Part shown: piece after piece, positions 62,982-64,000 of the stretch
Position numbering within the stretch: position 1 is the first letter of the stretch
Layout of the letters: the number at the start of each line of letters is the position of its first letter
Origin: Micromonospora cremea
Lineage (GTDB): Bacteria; Actinomycetota; Actinomycetes; Mycobacteriales; Micromonosporaceae
Length of the DNA: 64,000 nt
Assembly: GCF_900143515.1 (NCBI RefSeq)
Contig: NZ_FSQT01000002.1
Location: 124,001 to 188,000 of the forward strand
Direction: 5' to 3'
Notes under the pieces: generated by a model
Told to the model about the DNA's origin: nothing
What the model saw: only the letters and a program-made list of their open reading frames with translations
The model's database searches: none
Position numbers and translations under genes: made by a program

Positions 62982-64000
62982 TCAGTGGTCGGCGCTGTTC
63001 CAGTCCCGACCCTCGCCGACCGACACCTCCAGCGGCACCGACAGCGGGTACGCCTCACCCATCTCCCGCCGGACCAGCGCCTCCAGCGCCTCGCGCTCAC
63101 CCGGCGCGACCTCGAAGACCAACTCGTCGTGCACCTGCAACAGCATCCGGGAGCGCAGCCCGACCTCGCCCAGCGCCGTGTCGACGTGCAGCATCGCCAG
63201 CTTGATGATGTCGGCCGCCGAGCCCTGGATCGGGGCGTTGAGCGCCATCCGCTCGGCGATGTCGCGGCGCTGCCGGTTGTCACTGCCCAGATCCGGCAGG
63301 TAGCGACGCCGGCCCAGGATGGTCGAGGTGTAGCCGTCCTGGCGGGCCCGGGCAACCACCTGGTGCAGGTAGTCACGCACCCCGCCGAACCCGGCGAAGT
63401 AGTTCTCCATCAGCCCGCGTGCCTCTTCGGTGCCGATGCTGAGCTGCTGGGACAGCCCAAACGCGCTCAGCCCGTACGCCAGGCCGTAGTTCATCGCCTT
63501 GATCTTGCGGCGCTGGTCCGGGGTGACCTCGTCGACCGGCACTCCGAAGACCGACGAGGCGGTCACCGCGTGGAAGTCGGCGCCGGAGTTGAACGCCTCG
63601 ATCAGCGCGTCGTCCGAGGACAGGTGCGCCATGATGCGCATCTCGATCTGGCTGTAGTCGGCGGTCAGCAGGCACTCGTAGCCCTCGCCCACCACGAACG
63701 CCCGGCGGATCCGCCGGCCCTCCTCAGTGCGGATCGGGATGTTCTGCAGGTTGGGCTCGGTGGAGGAGAGCCGCCCGGTGGCCGCCACCGTCTGGTTGAA
63801 GGTGGTGTGGATCCGGCCGTCGTCGGAGACCGACTTGAGCAGACCGTCGACGGTCGACTTGAGCTTGGCCACGTCCCGGTGGCGCAGCAGGTGGGCCAGC
63901 ACCGGGTGCGGATTCTGCGCGTAGAGCCACTGCAGAGCGTCCGCGTCGGTGGTGTAACCGGTCTTGATCTTCTTGGTCTTGGGCAGGCCCAGCTCGGTGA
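62982..64000 (-). CDS. polA: DNA polymerase I, C-terminal part (runs off the window)
   Basis: About 339 C-terminal codons are present. Motif A DYSQIEMRI, the O-helix region RRKIKAMNYGLAYGLSAFGLS and motif C VHDELVFEV of family A polymerases are visible, as are QTVAATGRLSSTEPNLQNIP upstream and the NAPIQGSAADIIK segment. The 5'-3' exonuclease and any 3'-5' exonuclease domains are beyond 64000. It fills gaps in repair, including UvrABC patches. Confidence 0.97.
   Translation of the reverse strand, partial: TELGLPKTKKIKTGYTTDADALQWLYAQNPHPVLAHLLRHRDVAKLKSTVDGLLKSVSDDGRIHTTFNQTVAATGRLSSTEPNLQNIPIRTEEGRRIRRAFVVGEGYECLLTADYSQIEMRIMAHLSSDDALIEAFNSGADFHAVTASSVFGVPVDEVTPDQRRKIKAMNYGLAYGLSAFGLSQQLSIGTEEARGLMENYFAGFGGVRDYLHQVVARARQDGYTSTILGRRRYLPDLGSDNRQRRDIAERMALNAPIQGSAADIIKLAMLHVDTALGEVGLRSRMLLQVHDELVFEVAPGEREALEALVRREMGEAYPLSVPLEVSVGEGRDWNSADH

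Overview
The window is GC-rich, gene-dense DNA of an actinobacterium. The best guess is a mycelial Micromonosporaceae member, Micromonospora-like. The reasons are the very high GC at codon third positions, frequent GTG starts, the actinobacterial proteins WhiA, RbpA and OpcA, a mycothiol-dependent isomerase-family protein, a CoaE-GrpB fusion, and the conserved order uvrC / rapZ-yvcK-whiA / gap-pgk-tpiA-secG / pgl-opcA-zwf-pgi-tal-tkt / ctaB. The genus is inferred from general knowledge and was not tested.

Layout. Bases 1-8942 hold the 5' tip of a divergent ctaB-like gene and a six-gene pentose-phosphate operon (tkt-tal-pgi-zwf-opcA-pgl). Facing it on the minus strand are rbpA, secG, tpiA-pgk-gap and whiA-yvcK-rapZ (9019-16110). 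So lower glycolysis, the pentose phosphate pathway, the YvcK/RapZ carbon-flux and cell-wall regulators and the sporulation regulator WhiA lie in one 16 kb block. recQ, a secreted C39-type peptidase, uvrC, a Rieske lipoprotein, uvrA and rsgA follow to about 26.8 kb, and uvrB is at 53.5-55.6 kb, so all three UvrABC subunits are present. From 27 to 40 kb the DNA is accessory-like: a mycothiol-type isomerase, an MBL hydrolase, two DedA-family proteins, a cold-shock protein, an ArsR-MFS pair with a 22-bp-arm operator, an unrecognised protein, a MarR-CocE pair divergent from an MMPL transporter, and a secreted lytic transglycosylase. From 40 to 64 kb are typA, a cytoplasmic beta-lactamase-fold protein, a tyrosine phosphatase, a decayed TnpB element, a YkfB/YkfC-like murein-peptide recycling pair, terC behind a manganese riboswitch, nadR-pnuC, several regulators, coaE, rpsA, a Uma2/DUF2945/DUF3140 group and the 3' part of polA.

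How the genes work together. Three themes stand out. The first is central carbon flux: the PPP operon converges with the triose operon at a strong bidirectional terminator. The second is peptidoglycan turnover: lytic transglycosylase, L-Ala-D/L-Glu epimerase with an NlpC/P60 endopeptidase, a C39 peptidase, and YvcK/RapZ. The third is DNA repair: UvrA, UvrB, UvrC, RecQ and PolA. Non-coding signals of note are a yybP-ykoY-type riboswitch before terC, an orphan AT-rich 22-bp-arm palindrome near 19.45 kb, a second 22-bp-arm palindrome before the ArsR gene, three REP-like inverted repeats, and the ends of an IS605-type element whose TnpB gene carries one frameshift before its zinc ribbon and last catalytic Asp. 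No CRISPR array, tRNA or rRNA gene was seen. Nothing here is clearly a new multi-gene system; the most unusual items are listed as findings.
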